In this document: positions 23,179 through 36,222 of the stretch, piece by piece | How the letters are laid out: each line of letters begins with the position of its first letter | How positions within the stretch are numbered: the first letter of the stretch is position 1 | Source: Citrus sinensis | Taxonomy: Eukaryota > Streptophyta > Magnoliopsida > Sapindales > Rutaceae | DNA length: 64,000 nucleotides | Reading direction: 5' to 3' | Assembly (NCBI RefSeq): GCF_022201045.2 | Contig: NC_068562.1 | Coordinates: 2,666,001 to 2,730,000, forward strand | Notes under the pieces: generated by a model | Database searches by the model: none | What the model was told of the DNA's origin: nothing | Seen by the model: the letters and a program-made list of their open reading frames with translations, nothing else | Made by a program: the position numbers and the translations under genes

Positions 23179-26100
23179 ATAAATTTTTTGATTGAACTCA
23201 ATGTCATATTGGTTGTTTTGACTGTCTGTAAATACTTTAGCTGGTGACTAGTTTTGTGTTTGCGAAAAAATTATTTATAAGAAACTATGTGTTGGCGCAC
23301 ATTTGCATTTGTGTTAATTTTGGAAGCCTTCTTTCTTAACGTAAGGAGATTCATCTTTATGATTTTTTTGTATTAGTTTTTTTAAAATTTAATGTGTTGT
23401 GTTCATTTGCAGTCGATATATATATATGAGTTTAGAAACTGAATCATGTAAAGGATGATAAGAATATTTCACATTATTGACACAAGAGTCATATATGAAT
23501 TTGTAATCTCCCTTTCTTTTCTTCTTAAATTTGTTTTTAAGGTTAGTTCTTGTAATTTAAAAAAAGATAACCATAAGAAAATTTTGCTTGCAAAAAGTGT
23601 TGTAGACTGACTTCTCTTCTGTTTTGCCTATTTTCACAATTTTGACGTTGGGATAAGGATTGGGAAAAATTTGTGTGTATGGCACGTTCGTTAGCTAAGT
23701 TTGGCTAGGCTTGTTACTTGGTTTAGATGGTTTGGATAAAGCCAAGGGTCTATTGCCTATTTGTTATATACTGATTGACTGGGCTGTGTTTGAAATTGGA
23801 TGATGGAGTGAACTGCCATCATCTTGTAACCTATGAGCTATTACATAAAATTTCTTTCTCTTCTTTTATGTTTATGGCAGATGTGAACAGAATTCAGCAT
23901 CACTGGCCCTAGTGTTAGTCCTAACTAGTGGTAGATCTTTTCCGTTTCAGTTATGATATGAGGATTTGTTTCCTTTTCACATGTCGCCAGAGTTATAACA
24001 CAGACTGAAAAGTTCAAAAAAATGATAATAAAGAGAAGAGTTATCCATAGAAGCCTTGGATATATTAGGTGGGAACACTTGGATTTCAATTCTGTGAAGG
24101 TGTACTTGCTAGGTTTTGTTAGTTTAAAAAAGTTGATGGCTTTTGCCAGAAGTCATTTTCTTTGGATTTAGATTTTTCCTCAGATCCAACATATTTGGTT
24201 TGAACTGGCATTAATGCGACGCTTCATTCACTAGACGGCTGGTTTCAAGCTCTGTGGTACATGTAGTTGGAACTTTGAACACATCAAATGGAAAATGTTG
24301 GTTTCATGTAGAGATGTATTTCTTCACATCCCAGTGAATAGTGATAATTTTTTTGGGTATCATGATGTAGACTGTTTGATGTTTGAAATTAGGTGCCATG
24401 GCCCGGTAAGTATGCTAAATAATCCATCTCTTGCATAAGTTAATTTACAGTTCTATTTACTTTCAATAGTTTGTTTGGCTTTGGCCGATCGTGAAATTGT
24501 TTTCCCCTTGTTCAGTTGGGAAGAATTCTGGCTGTATAACATTTGGTTTTTCCTGTCTAGGCATGAGGCGTCTGTCTTAGCTTTGTTCTGCGTCGTCTAA
24601 TATGGGGGACATAGTGATGCAGAACGCAATTGATTGTGACATCAATTATGAACCTGAACACTCAGCCCAATTGACAACAGACTTGACCGTATGCCTGTTT
24701 TAATATCTATTTTGGCCCAAGAGTATTTACTGTTAAAATGAAGAGTGGCTTGGTTTGAGTTGAGCACCCAATGATTGACGGTGAAGCAATGTGCCGTGTT
24801 ATCGGCAATCTTGAATGTGGCTTCTGATTTTCTTTCGTGCAAGGGCTTAGTAAAATTATCATCGTTCAGAAACACATATTTTATTTAATGTGCACATAAT
24901 TAATCCGCCTTTGCTGTTTTCCCATGGAAGCAAAAGCAATAAGCTTATTAGCGACTAGTAGATATCATATTAAACATTAATAACTAGTTTGATGTTGTGT
25001 TAGAACATTAGTTAGAATTCCAAAATTGAAATTTCTGATATTTTGTTTCTTCAACGATTTGTATGAACTCTGATAATCATTAAGCAATAGGACGGCGGTG
25101 ACGAGCAAGCAAATTGTAGGAGTATCTTGCTGGCTCTTCACCGACCTAAAAAGAGGTGGGGATTGGCGAGGGAACAACGGTGAGCCTCTGCTGCTGTTTG
25201 CGTATCTTCTTCTTTTTGGTTCTTTTGACAGCAAATTTTTTTATTAATTTGACATCATCACATGGATTTGTGGACACACTCATTGGGGATTAAAGAATGG
25301 AAAATGTAAAGAATCTCGTCTCTATGTAATGAAAGTGATTATGAGTTATGACATTTGAGTGTGAAAGCGGTCTCCGCTATGAAAAGTCGTTGGGAGTTCA
25401 CTGGTGGTGGCCGGAACAAGAAGAAAGGCGCATAACATGGGTACGGATTTGAAAGGAGCCCGATAAGTGATAATGATACATGCTATGGCCCCAACAACAA
25501 ACAAAATTCTTCCCCCACATTTCTAAAAGTTCCAACTCAACTGTAGCACCTATTTAATATTTCTCCTGTATGTATATTATGACATTGAATTGCTGCCCAT
25601 TTGTTTTCGTTGCCCGTGGCAGGCCAATTAATCTGATAAAGCAATCCCACCCACCAAATGGGTCTACAAAAGCAGAGTACACAGTACTCAAGTTTCTTTT
25701 GGTATAATATTTTAAGTAAGTTGATTTCATTAGTAGAGCTGTTGTAACTAATATATTAAAAGTAAGTTTTACTAAAAAAAATAATTTAGTTGTTTAATTG
25801 TTAATAAGAATTTTTAATTAAAAATTATAAAATACTCTAATAGATAAATTTTAAAAAAATTATATTATGAAAGAATTGAAATAAGATTGTTAAATAGGTT
25901 ATTTTAATATTTTAAAAATTTTAGCATTTAAGAAAAAAAAATTAACCTCGACTCCCATTTGAGTTTTGCTAATAAAGGCAATCTTTAGAATCTCTACTCA
26001 GAAAATAACAAAACAACAAAAAAAATTAAAAAAAGAAAAAGAAAAAACTTACGCAATTAAATTAGTATTCATAACCGTTAAATGTGTCATACCAAACAAG

Positions 26101-28833
26101 CATTTATTTAAACCATTTTCTCTTTATCTGTCAAAACTCCTGGGCCTAAACGTTTGGTCGCCTTTGGTTGATCTTTGAGAAAAGAGAAGAATGTTGCAGT
26201 TCATTTCATGCAATAGCCAATAGATGACTTAAGTTTTAAGGCATAGGCATTAAATAAGATTGTGTGAAATCGAAATCAGATGAGCTAAAGATAGCAGCCA
26301 GCAGGGATACAGGCTCTAGTTTCTTTGGGAGAGGACAGAAGAAGAAGAAGATGTATGATATTTAACTGATGGTATAAATTCCTATCTATGTAGTATGACC
26401 AAACCTAATTTCAATTTTCAGTGCAGGATTTGCTGATGAGGTCAAAATGCAGAATACTTATATGCTTAAATCTAACTTTTAAAAACCTATTAATTATTTT
26501 CAATGCAAGGTCTTTGCTACCATGAAAATTAAGACGGCCTTGTCTCTTTTCACATCATCAGAAGAAGCTTTTGTCCCTTAAAGTTCTCAGCTTTTGAAAG
26601 TCGATTTATAAAGAAAACAGTGTAATTAGAGCTAGAAAGTCTTCGATGCATTCCGGTAATGATTGCAATGTCAATGTAAATGTAGGGAAAATACGAAGCA
26701 ACTCCAAAACCAAAGGAGTATCATCAATTAGACAGATTCAGATGGTGGGGCAGAATTCTTTGGCTCGGTTTGCCAAAAAACAAAACTTGTACCGATGAGA
26801 AAACAGGTACCGAGACTTTATGCGACTAAGCTTAAACGTTAAAAATGCCTTGATTGCTGTCCATGTGGCCCGGCCTCTGCAATAATACTGTGTGTCATCC
26901 TTTTTTCTTTTGTTATGCTCCACCCCTGTTACTCTTGTCGAGTTTGGTTGTAAATTGCATAAATTATTATAACCTTGATACAACTTGAATGGACCCTACG
27001 CAAACGCATTCAATATTTTTACGAGTTCTTGCGGTTAATTAGGAATCATTTCACATCACGATTACGGGTTAAATAGATTTGAGTTAAAAAAAAAAAATTG
27101 ACAAACATAATAAATGGATCAAATTTGCATCACTTACTTAGTGTTTGTGTGAAATACTTATTGATTTGTTAATTCATTTATGGATATATAGTAAGGGTTT
27201 CGGAGCTTCAAATATAAAAATATGTTGGAATTTTTTTTTTCTTAGGATGATATATTTGTGATTGTTTTTGTTGTTTATTATTAATATTTTATATGTAGAT
27301 GAGTTTTATTATTCAGGACTGTTTAATTAAACCTTTAATTGATATTGCATATAATTTTTAAATTAAATTAAGCTTAAAATAAAATTTAAACAAATCGAAT
27401 TTGGGTCATTTCCTATTGAACAAGTCTAAACGAATCAAATCACGTTAAGGTTGAATCCATATTTTAATATTAATTCTAACATGATTAATAAATGGATCAA
27501 ATTCTTGAAATACAAAATTTAACACTATTCTTTTAATAATGATATGAATTCATGCATCAACCTATTTAGGTGACATTGGACTGGGGTTGCCATTTTCTTT
27601 TAGAAAGGATGAAAAAAATAAAATGACATGCTTAGGTGACGTTCAAGATACTAATCATACAGTCATACATACATACATACATGTATACACTACACATACG
27701 CCTATTTTGTGCAAACAGACGACACTGCGGCAATCAGCTTACATATTTGAGCTGACTTCTTTCCCGCCCTCGACCAAATTCGGGTGTCGGTGACAGAGTG
27801 TAGGGTCATCCATGATTGATTGATGAACATTCAACCACACAGAAGAACAGTTATTTTAATTTTTTTTTTTTTGTGGTCAAATTTTTTGTCAAATAGTTGA
27901 TAAAAGCGGCCCAAAAACGTGATTGCGGGTCAAAGGTGGCGTATGTGGAGCTCGCCATTTGCCATTTTGCTTTCACGAAAAAAGATAAGAAAACAAGAGA
28001 GGAAATTAAAGTGAAGGCCCCTTATAATTGGGATGTTTTCTGGGGGGCTTGTCCATGTGTGGCACATGCTTCTGGCCATAAAAAAAATGTACTTCTATTA
28101 AACCCTAATAACGGAGCAAGCATTTCTCCACCCTGTTCACGTTGTGTGTGCATATATAGTCAAGAACTTATTAACGAGCATGTGATGTGCACATGCCATA
28201 TTCAATTATGCGGTTGAGCTTGTATTTTTGCTAAATGGAAACTACCATTTCTATCTGGCAAGACATTGAATTAAAAAGAAAAAATGGTCATAATATGCAG
28301 ATATCTTTTTTGCATAGACACATATCCTGCATGTCTAATCTTTCCTTCTTTTGTCTTCAGATTGAAAGTCATTTTCTGCTTAAAGCTTGGTAATGAATTA
28401 AAGTGTTATTAGATCACATGGAAAACAAAGGAGAGAAGTTAAATGTAGCTTTAAAATTAAGCACTCACAACTAATTTTAAGCTTCCCTTCCCCGTCTTTA
28501 TCAAAATTCCGGACAAATCTTTACTCTTTGTCCATGCATTAACAATCTTTGTTGCAGGTGGCACCAATGTATCAATCCCAGCTTTGTCATTCATCCCCGA
28601 TAATTAAGTCATTTGGCAGATGGGGCCCAACTTTAAGGTGATGTGGCCTATACTCTTAACGTAATTTTTGGGGATTAATAAATTGATGAACTGCCCTGTC
28701 ATGAGAAATGGTTGGTCAAAGGAAGAGCTTTGTATTAAATGCTGAATTTACGCAACATGTTCTTTTAAAATTGTTCATTAATCTCCAAACCCGACTGAGA
28801 GTAAGAGATTGGGAGCCTTAAATTGTTTGCTTC
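23179..28833. other. Intergenic DNA between the RING gene and a (TA)n run
   Basis: The first few hundred bases are probably 3' UTR. The rest is AT-rich and has no supported gene; short frames lack domains. Sections near 24500-25250 and 25380-25450 are less AT-rich but are broken by stops in all frames. A short TACA run lies near 27666-27681. Confidence 0.55.
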
Positions 28834-28859
28834 TATATATATATATATATATATATATA
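28834..28859. repeat. (TA)n microsatellite
   Basis: About thirteen TA units in non-coding sequence. Confidence 0.9.
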
Positions 28860-30287
28860 AGAACGGAACAGGGTCTCTCATTTTTGGAAAGATTCGTGAA
28901 GTATAATCAATGACCTGATCACCCAACTAGAAAATAAATGACTATGATCCAATCTTACAGGTGATGATATAATGATAGTTAGGGAAAAGAAAGTCCTCGA
29001 TAAAGATAAAATTTGCTAGATGATGAAACTGATGGTGATGATGTGGTTGTGGTGGGAAGTCGATAGTATTGATTTTGAAAAAAAAAATTGTTCTTGACTT
29101 ATTTGTGTAATTGATAGGCTTTTGGTAGAGTGGAAGAGTATTTTTATCTCATAATTTGAGCCTCTATAAAAGTATTATTGGGATTAGTTATAGTCTTCTC
29201 TCTAAAAAAATGTGAGTTAAGTAGATACTCCTATATTAAGGAGGATAAAAAATCTAGACAGATTTTCAGAAAATTAATGTATACTAGTTTCAATAGTATA
29301 ATCTACGGTAATATCAATAATTGTTCTATATATCAATATTTAAAAAAAAAAACTTCTTTGTGTAAATGTATAAGATTATTTAGAGCGTACATGCTAAGTC
29401 ACAATATGTACATAATCTTTCATAGATAATCAATATGGGTAGAGTTTTTAATTTATTGTTTTCTAACTATTCTATGTAGGATTAGCATTAGATAATGACT
29501 GACTCTATAGATACTTCTAACAATATTTTGAAATTAATTTCAATTTAAAATATTAGTATCGGGTTAGATTCGGTTAGAGAATTAATAATTATAGTGCCAT
29601 GAGTCGTATTAAATGTGTACAAATATTTGATAAAATTTCAACACTAGCTATTGTTCTATTTTGATAATTAAAAAAAAAAAATAGAGGAAAGGAAACAAAA
29701 TGTCTTGGGATCTCCTAGTTACTGCCAATAAGTGAAACTTTGCATGGAGAATCACGGAAGTTTGGATTTTTTGGTTGGTACACGTTGCATATCCAACTAG
29801 TCCAAGTTTCCAACCACCAACATAAGGCATCCTTTTTACATTTGATCAAAAGCCATCCCTTCTTACAGAAACTTTCACTATATGATTAATAAATTAATTG
29901 TAAACCTTAGATGTAAGGTAAGAATGCTACGTTTGAGCTTTCATGGACATGGATTGCTCAACTAAAGACACAGAGAGTCAGTTGATATATCAATAAATGT
30001 TGAACCTTTCAGATGATTGACTATTGAAGCAAAATTAAGCTCAACCAGGCTACCCCTAGTCAGGTATTTTGTTCCAATTTGAATATATATAGAAAATATT
30101 GTTCGGCAATAAATGGCTTACTCATTTAATTTGTATTCTGAGAAAAAAGAAAAAAGAAAAGCAGAATCCCATTAATTAAGCTACCCGTACACGATTGACC
30201 AAAGAAATACAGTGCGTGCTTTAAATGATATTTCATCATAGCTACCACGTACTGATTTAAGAAGAAGATGTAATACAATTAATTAAT
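28860..30287. other. Intergenic DNA, no supported gene
   Basis: AT-rich sequence with no recognised coding frame. Confidence 0.55.
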
Positions 30288-30746
30288 GGAAATTTTTAAT
30301 CTATTCTCAAATGAATTGACATTTTATACGGTGTCTTCAAAAGATTTGATTCGTTACACTGTGCCTCTAATTTCGTTTATTTTTTAGTTTTTTTAACAGT
30401 TCCGTCTAACTTTTGATTGAATGATAAAAATATCCCTCTATATGAAATTTTTTTAAAGCTCATTTAATTTTTTAAAGGTTTTTATTTCAATTGCAATAAA
30501 AAAAAATTCTTGTTATATTTACATTGTTACCACTATTATTTTTTCTTTTTTTAAGATTTTTATTTCAATTACAATAAAGAGAATTTTCATTAAAATTATT
30601 TGAAGGAACAAAATTTTAATTTTACCCTTCATCTGAAACTTCACTAAGAAAATAACGGAATTAGGGGCGCGGTGCAACGAATCAACTTTATTGAGTGTGC
30701 GATGCAAAATATCAATTCATTTGGGGATAGGTTAAAAATTTCTTCT
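30288..30746. mobile_element. Long-TIR MITE (Mutator-like), 459 bp, 9-bp target duplication
   Basis: The left end (GGAAATTTTTAATCTATTCT...) and the reverse complement of the right end (...GAAATTTTTAACCTATCCCC...) match for about 95 bases, with shared blocks CAAATGAATTGA, GATTCGTT and CCTAATT. The flanking direct repeat TTAATTAAT (30279-30287 and 30747-30755) has the 9-bp length of Mutator-like elements, although its AT-only sequence weakens it. There is no transposase frame. A minus-strand frame inside the right half is incidental. Confidence 0.7.
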
Positions 30747-30755
30747 TTAATTAAT

Positions 30756-31139
30756 ATATGCATAAGTGTTTTTGAATTTTATATAACTATTATTTATATG
30801 TTGATTTTTAAAATAAATACGTATATATTATAATATTATTTATTTATTTCATTTCTGGCATTAAAACTTTTATTTTGAGAGAGAATAAACAAATGAGTCG
30901 AGGTCATAAATTAATTAAATCAGAGGGCGGGGGAGCTAGCTGGGTTTTCTATGAGCTCTCTTTGAGTTTGAATCAACAACGTGGGTTCAAAGTGAAGTAG
31001 AAACTAGAAAATTAACCAACAACAACAACAACACTAGATGTGTCCTATTCTCTTTTTAAAGCTCTCTCTTTCTCTTTCACCTACCCTCTGATATACTTTC
31101 ATAATTTCATTCTCATCTCATCTGCACAAATAAAAAAAA
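30756..31139 (+). promoter_or_regulatory. Promoter and leader of the GATL gene
   Basis: No TATA box stands out. The last 100 bases before the start are rich in CT (CTCTCTCTTTCTCTTTCAC), like the pyrimidine patches of many TATA-less plant promoters. An A run (31132-31140) directly precedes the ATG. Confidence 0.4.
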
Positions 31140-32210
31140 ATGTCCAAAACCAAACCTCCACATCACCAGCAGTTCCTCCTCCTCCTCCTCCTCCTCTTCC
31201 TCCTCATCGTCACCGCCACCAATGCCGCCACCAAATACAAATTCAAAGAAGCCCCGCAATTCTACAACTCACAAAACTGCCCAAACATCATCATCAACCA
31301 GCAAGGTGATGAGGATCATCTCATAAATACGTGCTCTGCAGAAGCGATCCACGTAGCCATGACTTTAGACGCCCCATACCTCCGTGGGTCAATGGCCGCC
31401 ATTCACTCCGTCCTACAACACTCCTCTTGCCCACAAAACGTCCTCTTTCACTTTGTCTCCTCCGACAAAGACGCAAACAACCTTCTTCATGAAACAATCT
31501 CCCACTCCTTTCCTTCCCTCAGTTTCCAAATCTATCCCTTCGACGACACTGCCGTTTCAGGCCTCATCTCAACATCCATCCGCTCAGCTCTCGACTGTCC
31601 ACTCAACTACGCCCGCAACTACCTGGCCAATCTCCTTCCGCCATGTGTCCACAAAGTCGTCTACCTAGACTCCGACTTAGTCCTCGTCGATGATATCTCA
31701 AAACTCGCCGCTACCCCACTTGGGGACCATGCAGTTTTGGCTGCACCCGAGTACTGCAATGCTAACTTCACTTCATATTTCACCCCAACGTTTTGGTCTA
31801 ACCCTACGTTATCTCTAACATTTTCTGGACGCAATGCGTGTTACTTTAACACAGGAGTAATGGTGATTGATTTGGAGAGATGGCGAAAAGGAGACTACAC
31901 GAGGAAGATCGTTGAATGGATGGAGCTGCAAAAGAGAATGAGGATCTACGAGTTGGGTTCCTTGCCTCCGTTTCTGTTAGTGTTTGCAGGAAACATAGCG
32001 CCAGTCGATCACAGATGGAACCAACATGGCCTTGGAGGTGACAACTATAGAGGTTTGTGCAGGGATTTGCATCCGGGTCCGGTGAGTTTGTTGCATTGGA
32101 GTGGCAAAGGCAAGCCCTGGGTCAGACTTGACGCCAACAGGCCCTGCCCTTTGGACGCTTTGTGGGCACCTTATGATCTTTTGCAAACACCCTTTCTTCT
32201 CGAGTCTTAG
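31140..32210 (+). CDS. GATL-type galacturonosyltransferase-like protein (GT8)
   Basis: 356 residues, intronless as usual for GATL genes. An N-terminal hydrophobic stretch (about 12-29) serves as signal peptide or anchor for the secretory pathway. The GT8 domain runs from about residue 70 to the end. It contains [14 protein letters not shown] (71-84), the metal- and nucleotide-sugar-binding DSD (177-179, in [13 protein letters not shown]), [14 protein letters not shown] (236-249) and HWSGKGKPW (319-327). GATL proteins act in the Golgi on pectin or xylan synthesis; their exact donor and acceptor are debated. Length fits the family (about 350). The first ATG of this frame is used; it lies just after an A run. 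The GC content is clearly above the flanks. I cannot tell which GATL number it is. Confidence 0.93.
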   Translation: MSKTKPPHHQQFLLLLLLLFLLIVTATNAATKYKFKEAPQFYNSQNCPNIIINQQGDEDHLINTCSAEAIHVAMTLDAPYLRGSMAAIHSVLQHSSCPQNVLFHFVSSDKDANNLLHETISHSFPSLSFQIYPFDDTAVSGLISTSIRSALDCPLNYARNYLANLLPPCVHKVVYLDSDLVLVDDISKLAATPLGDHAVLAAPEYCNANFTSYFTPTFWSNPTLSLTFSGRNACYFNTGVMVIDLERWRKGDYTRKIVEWMELQKRMRIYELGSLPPFLLVFAGNIAPVDHRWNQHGLGGDNYRGLCRDLHPGPVSLLHWSGKGKPWVRLDANRPCPLDALWAPYDLLQTPFLLES

Positions 32211-33719
32211 ATATATTAATTTTGTAGTACAATTGTATCATATATATCATATATTAGTCTTAGATACACTAATAAATGTTCACCCCCTCCCCCACCACCA
32301 CCCTTTTTTCCCTTCTTGAATATACATATATATGTTTGAGGTGTTTGTTCATGTACAATCTCAGCAGGAGAGGAAAGGAGAGGAGAGGAGAGATCTAAAT
32401 CCAAGAGTACGTAGCGGAATTCAATTAGAAGATCTCTGGGTCTGTAAATTTGAATCTGATCGATGGTGATGAGGGAAGACGGTATTCATATATATAAAAA
32501 ATGTACGCAGGTACAGCAGCCATAAAAACGTTTACAATATTTTTGTTTTGTTTTTGTTTTTTTTCCATACACCTGAGAACTATTAATCATAGTCACAACT
32601 AGCCATTGAACAAGCTTTTCCATTTCTGGCCGTGACGTCTGATCTGTATTTCTGATTATTTTCATTTCATCAACGTTACATTCTAAATCGCACCTTTGTG
32701 TATATTATAATTCTATAAAGATATCGGAGAATTTTATAGGATAATAGCTTGTGTTCGGTAGGGAAGGTCAATATATATTTGAATAATATGAAGGATAATT
32801 GGGTTGTATTTAATTTTATAAACGGCTTTGTGTTACTTTCAAATAATTAGTTATGAATGATCACTGTTTTAGATTGGATGCTATATAGATTGATTGTAAC
32901 TTTAAGCTGATTTGATGATTTACTTCATTGATTAGGATGCTTTTTTCTTTAGCATGCACTCGGCGTCGGCTGTCTGGCCAAAGCCAAACAAACAATATTA
33001 ATCTACTTTGATGGATTGACTAAATTATGAAACCTTTGAGAAAAATTGCAATAAAGCCGCGAATTTGCCTTGATTAATTTAAGAGGGAAGTGTGGGATGA
33101 TTTCATAATTAGAAGTTTCATTTAAGTGCCGCAATTAACTGTTGCCAAATTCCTGCGTTTAAAGATTTAAGAAGATCAGTGTGGGGCCAACTGTGTGGAC
33201 CTTTTAACTCCCAATTGGTTGGCTTTGGTGAATTAACAATGATATATAGATCCCACAGATAAAAATTGCTAGGAGTCTAAGCATGATGGGGAGCTGGAAA
33301 TGCATATATTCCAGCAAATTCAGGGCTTTGCAATTGCATCTCGTTTTAGGCCCTCAGCAGAAGCTTAGTCAAATATATTTAATAACATGCTTTTTATTTA
33401 TTTATTTTTACTTGGGGACATTTTGAAAGAGAAAGTAGCAGCTCCCTCAGTATTTTTTTTTTAAAATGATATATAAGACCGCATGATTGACTTGTTCTAC
33501 GTTATCGGGGAAAAAAAAAAAAGGTTATCGAAGCCGGAGTTTGAGAGTTGTCAGATTCAGACTATATAAATTATTGTTTTTGGAAAGATCTGAATTCAGG
33601 TTTGAGTGTGACGTATGCCAAGCCAAGCCTGCTGTTCCGCAAGATCGTGCTCTGTACGCATCACTAATAAGATAACCCATTAACGCGTTTTCTGCTTTTC
33701 TTAAAGTAATTGAACTTCT
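32211..33719. other. 3' region of the GATL gene and intergenic DNA
   Basis: Includes a C-rich stretch at 32282-32304 and a GGAGA repeat run at 32368-32390 in the probable 3' UTR. No other gene recognised. Confidence 0.5.
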
Positions 33720-33732
33720 ACTTTACAAATAA

Positions 33733-33903
33733 GTCCCCAACTCCAATTTGGAGGTAACGGATTCAATCCCCTTTACTTGGAGTAAATTCTTCTGAATTCA
33801 GGGATGATTTTTCGGATTGTAGGAGTTGTGCTGATTATCGTTGGTTTTACTTTTAGGACAATGGTATGTAGTTGAATAGTTGATACTAAAAAAAAAAAAA
33901 TCA
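33733..33903 (+). mobile_element. Poly(A)-ended retroposon (probably 5'-truncated SINE)
   Basis: A perfect 13-bp direct repeat ACTTTACAAATAA (33720-33732 and 33904-33916) encloses 171 bases that end in a 13-base A run (33888-33900). That is the signature of target-primed insertion by LINE machinery. Near its start lies GGATTCAATCC, similar to a pol III B box (GGTTCGANNCC), which points to a tRNA-derived SINE that lost its 5' part. A short LINE tail cannot be excluded. Confidence 0.6.
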
Positions 33904-33916
33904 ACTTTACAAATAA

Positions 33917-34936
33917 TAACATATATAAAAGAAAGAAGGAAGATTTCAAACTATATAACATTAGATTCTGTCGGTTACTTCTTTCGGAAAAAGCAGAAAT
34001 AGCTCTGCTTTTAGAAAGGTTACCGATACACCTCAATTGGGCTTTGACTGATTAGTAGGACTGAAAAATGAAAGCACAACTTAAAGCATGCCCAATGTGC
34101 AATACAAACCAGTAAAATGTCTTCTGAACTAAGCCAACTCTTTTGTTGCTGTAATTGGAGCATGCATCTCAGTTATTAAATTAATCTTAAAAAAGATTGA
34201 CATAATGTTGTTTAATTAATTTAACTCCCCCCTCCACTTCTTCTAAAAAAAAAAAAAAAAAAAAATTCCCCTTCATTCGCTTTAATCTAGGAGTAGGAGT
34301 AATCCAAGGCTTCAATGGCTCGTTGAATTAAACTGTCCCGACAACCCAGTTGCTCTGCCTGCGAGATCTATGGCGTCTTGGAGTTGCAGATCTTCAAGTT
34401 TCTCTCCTTCAGCCCATTAAGGTCAACTCTTTGGGATTTAATAAATGATTAACTAACTGCTTTTATGTAAATAAACAACTATTTAAACTTATTATATTCC
34501 CATGTATAAGATCGATTCACATTTTACGGGCAGCAGTAGATCTAACATGGGAGATTTGAATGTGACTCTTCCATTTTTCCACATTTATCTCATTATTAAT
34601 ACTAAATTTTGTGAAAGGCTTGCTCCATCTACCAAAGGACCAGAAATTCCAGATAATTAATTGTCACTGACAAATTAAAGGCAAATATAGCCTTCGTGTG
34701 GCAATATATGCTGAATATGCGTATGGCATAATTTATTCAGCCCATCAGTCAAGCTTATTGATAGAAATCAGTGCGTTGACTGCACTTGTATTTCCATACA
34801 TATTTCCTTTGCTCATAATTATTGCTGCACTGTCAATTTACCTGAGAACCATGGAATTGTGACTGTGAACCTGTTGATGTGTATTGTCCAACCAAAACTA
34901 TATCTAAAATCAAACCGTTTTAATCACATTTTTGGT
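33917..34936. other. Intergenic DNA, no supported gene
   Basis: Contains an A homopolymer at 34245-34265. No coding frame recognised. Confidence 0.55.
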
Positions 34937-35560
34937 GCGATTACTCATTAGATTAGGGAATGGGAATCATTCCTATTCTTTATTTATGGTGTTTACTTGT
35001 TAAAAGGAATAGGGATGAATTTTGGATGAAGTCCACAAATTTAAAAAAGAATTGGAGAGATAAGAGTAAAAATGAGGAATGAATAGGATGAATGAATTGA
35101 CTTTTTTTTTTTATAATTTTTTTTTACGTTGTTATAATTATTATAATTATAATTACATTTATAATAAGAGATGATGATGACGATGATAATCAAAATAATA
35201 ACAGTAGTATTAATTATTAATAATGTTATTATCATTATTACTACTATAATTATAATTATAGCAATAATTATTATAATAATAGGTATTATTATTATATTAA
35301 CTGTCATTATTCTATTATATTATTATAATAATTATAATAATGATAATGGTAAAACTATTTACTTTTTGTTTTGTCAATGAACAAATACATAATTATAATT
35401 AAGGGCATTTTAGTAACCTCCAACAATTTATTCTGAAAGAAAGATAAAGTAAACACATCAATGTAAATATTTCTTATTTCATTTTCGATTTTTACAGCTC
35501 TTATAAACAACTATTTATGATTCTCATTCCTCATTTCGATTCAAGTCCATTCCGATTTTT
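34937..35560. mobile_element. Copy B of a MITE-like family with a trinucleotide core
   Basis: GTGTTTACTTGTT (34991-35003) and the inverse AAGTAAACAC (35448-35457) lie near opposite ends, with imperfect 'gggaatgggaatcattcc' / 'gattctcattcctcattt' sequences outside or beside them. The core is a long run of ATT, TAATTATA and GAT units (35130-35350), which gives mirror-image low-complexity frames on both strands. The ends resemble copies A (18285-19145) and C (58650-58950). Confidence 0.45.
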
Positions 35561-36110
35561 CTGTCTTTTTTGATATCGAAGAAGCAAACACACGATAAGT
35601 TTCTTAGTAGCAAATTTTACATTAATATGAAAAATTAATGTTAGACAAAGTTGTGCTTCTATAAATTATGTTCTATGTTAAGTTTTTCAGATACATGCAT
35701 GAGATATGATTTTGTTCCTTTTTTCACATTAATGTAACTGTACGTTTTTCACATTAAGAATACGATTAGTTTCTTTAATTGTTCAAAATAACTGCACGTT
35801 TTCAAATGTACATATCCAGTAACAAGTAGTTCTGCACGTTGTTGAAACATTTTTTAACGACGTTTATGCTCTTGTTGTTAATTATTAGAAATTTAATTTT
35901 ACCAACGCGCTTTGGCAGAACGTTATGAAATTTGAAACTTTTAGAAGCCTGCTTCTTGTCAAATATCAAAAAAAAATTTCACTACATATTTTCACCGAAC
36001 GTTGTCAACTGAAGAAGATTTTGACATTTTTAATTAAATATTGCTTTTATAACAGTAATAATATTATAAATTTTCATTCTTTGTTAATTATTATTTTAAA
36101 TTGGGAGCCT
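35561..36110. other. Intergenic DNA, no supported gene
   Basis: AT-rich, no coding frame. A degenerate 'cacgtttttcacatt' / 'gcacgttttcaaat' motif recurs at 35740-35850. Confidence 0.5.
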
Positions 36111-36222
36111 CTAAGTTACAATAATTGTACCATACATCTCTCATGTGAACCACACAAAATTATAGGACCCACAATTTGTGTGGTTCACATGAGAGATGTA
36201 TGTTACAATTATTGTAACTTAG
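36111..36222. repeat. Nearly perfect 112-bp hairpin (fold-back MITE)
   Basis: Two arms of about 47 bases (36111-36157 and 36176-36222) are inverse complements with one mismatch visible. They begin CTAAGTTACAATAATTGTA and end in GAACCACACAAA before an 18-base loop. A transcript of either strand would fold into a very stable stem. Such near-identity suggests recent insertion or maintained pairing. It has no coding capacity; the fold-back frame seen here is incidental. Confidence 0.8.

Noticed and set aside
35041-35380. Isoleucine-rich frames on both strands
   Set aside because: Products of an ATT/AAT repeat core; mirror frames on both strands show they are not genes.
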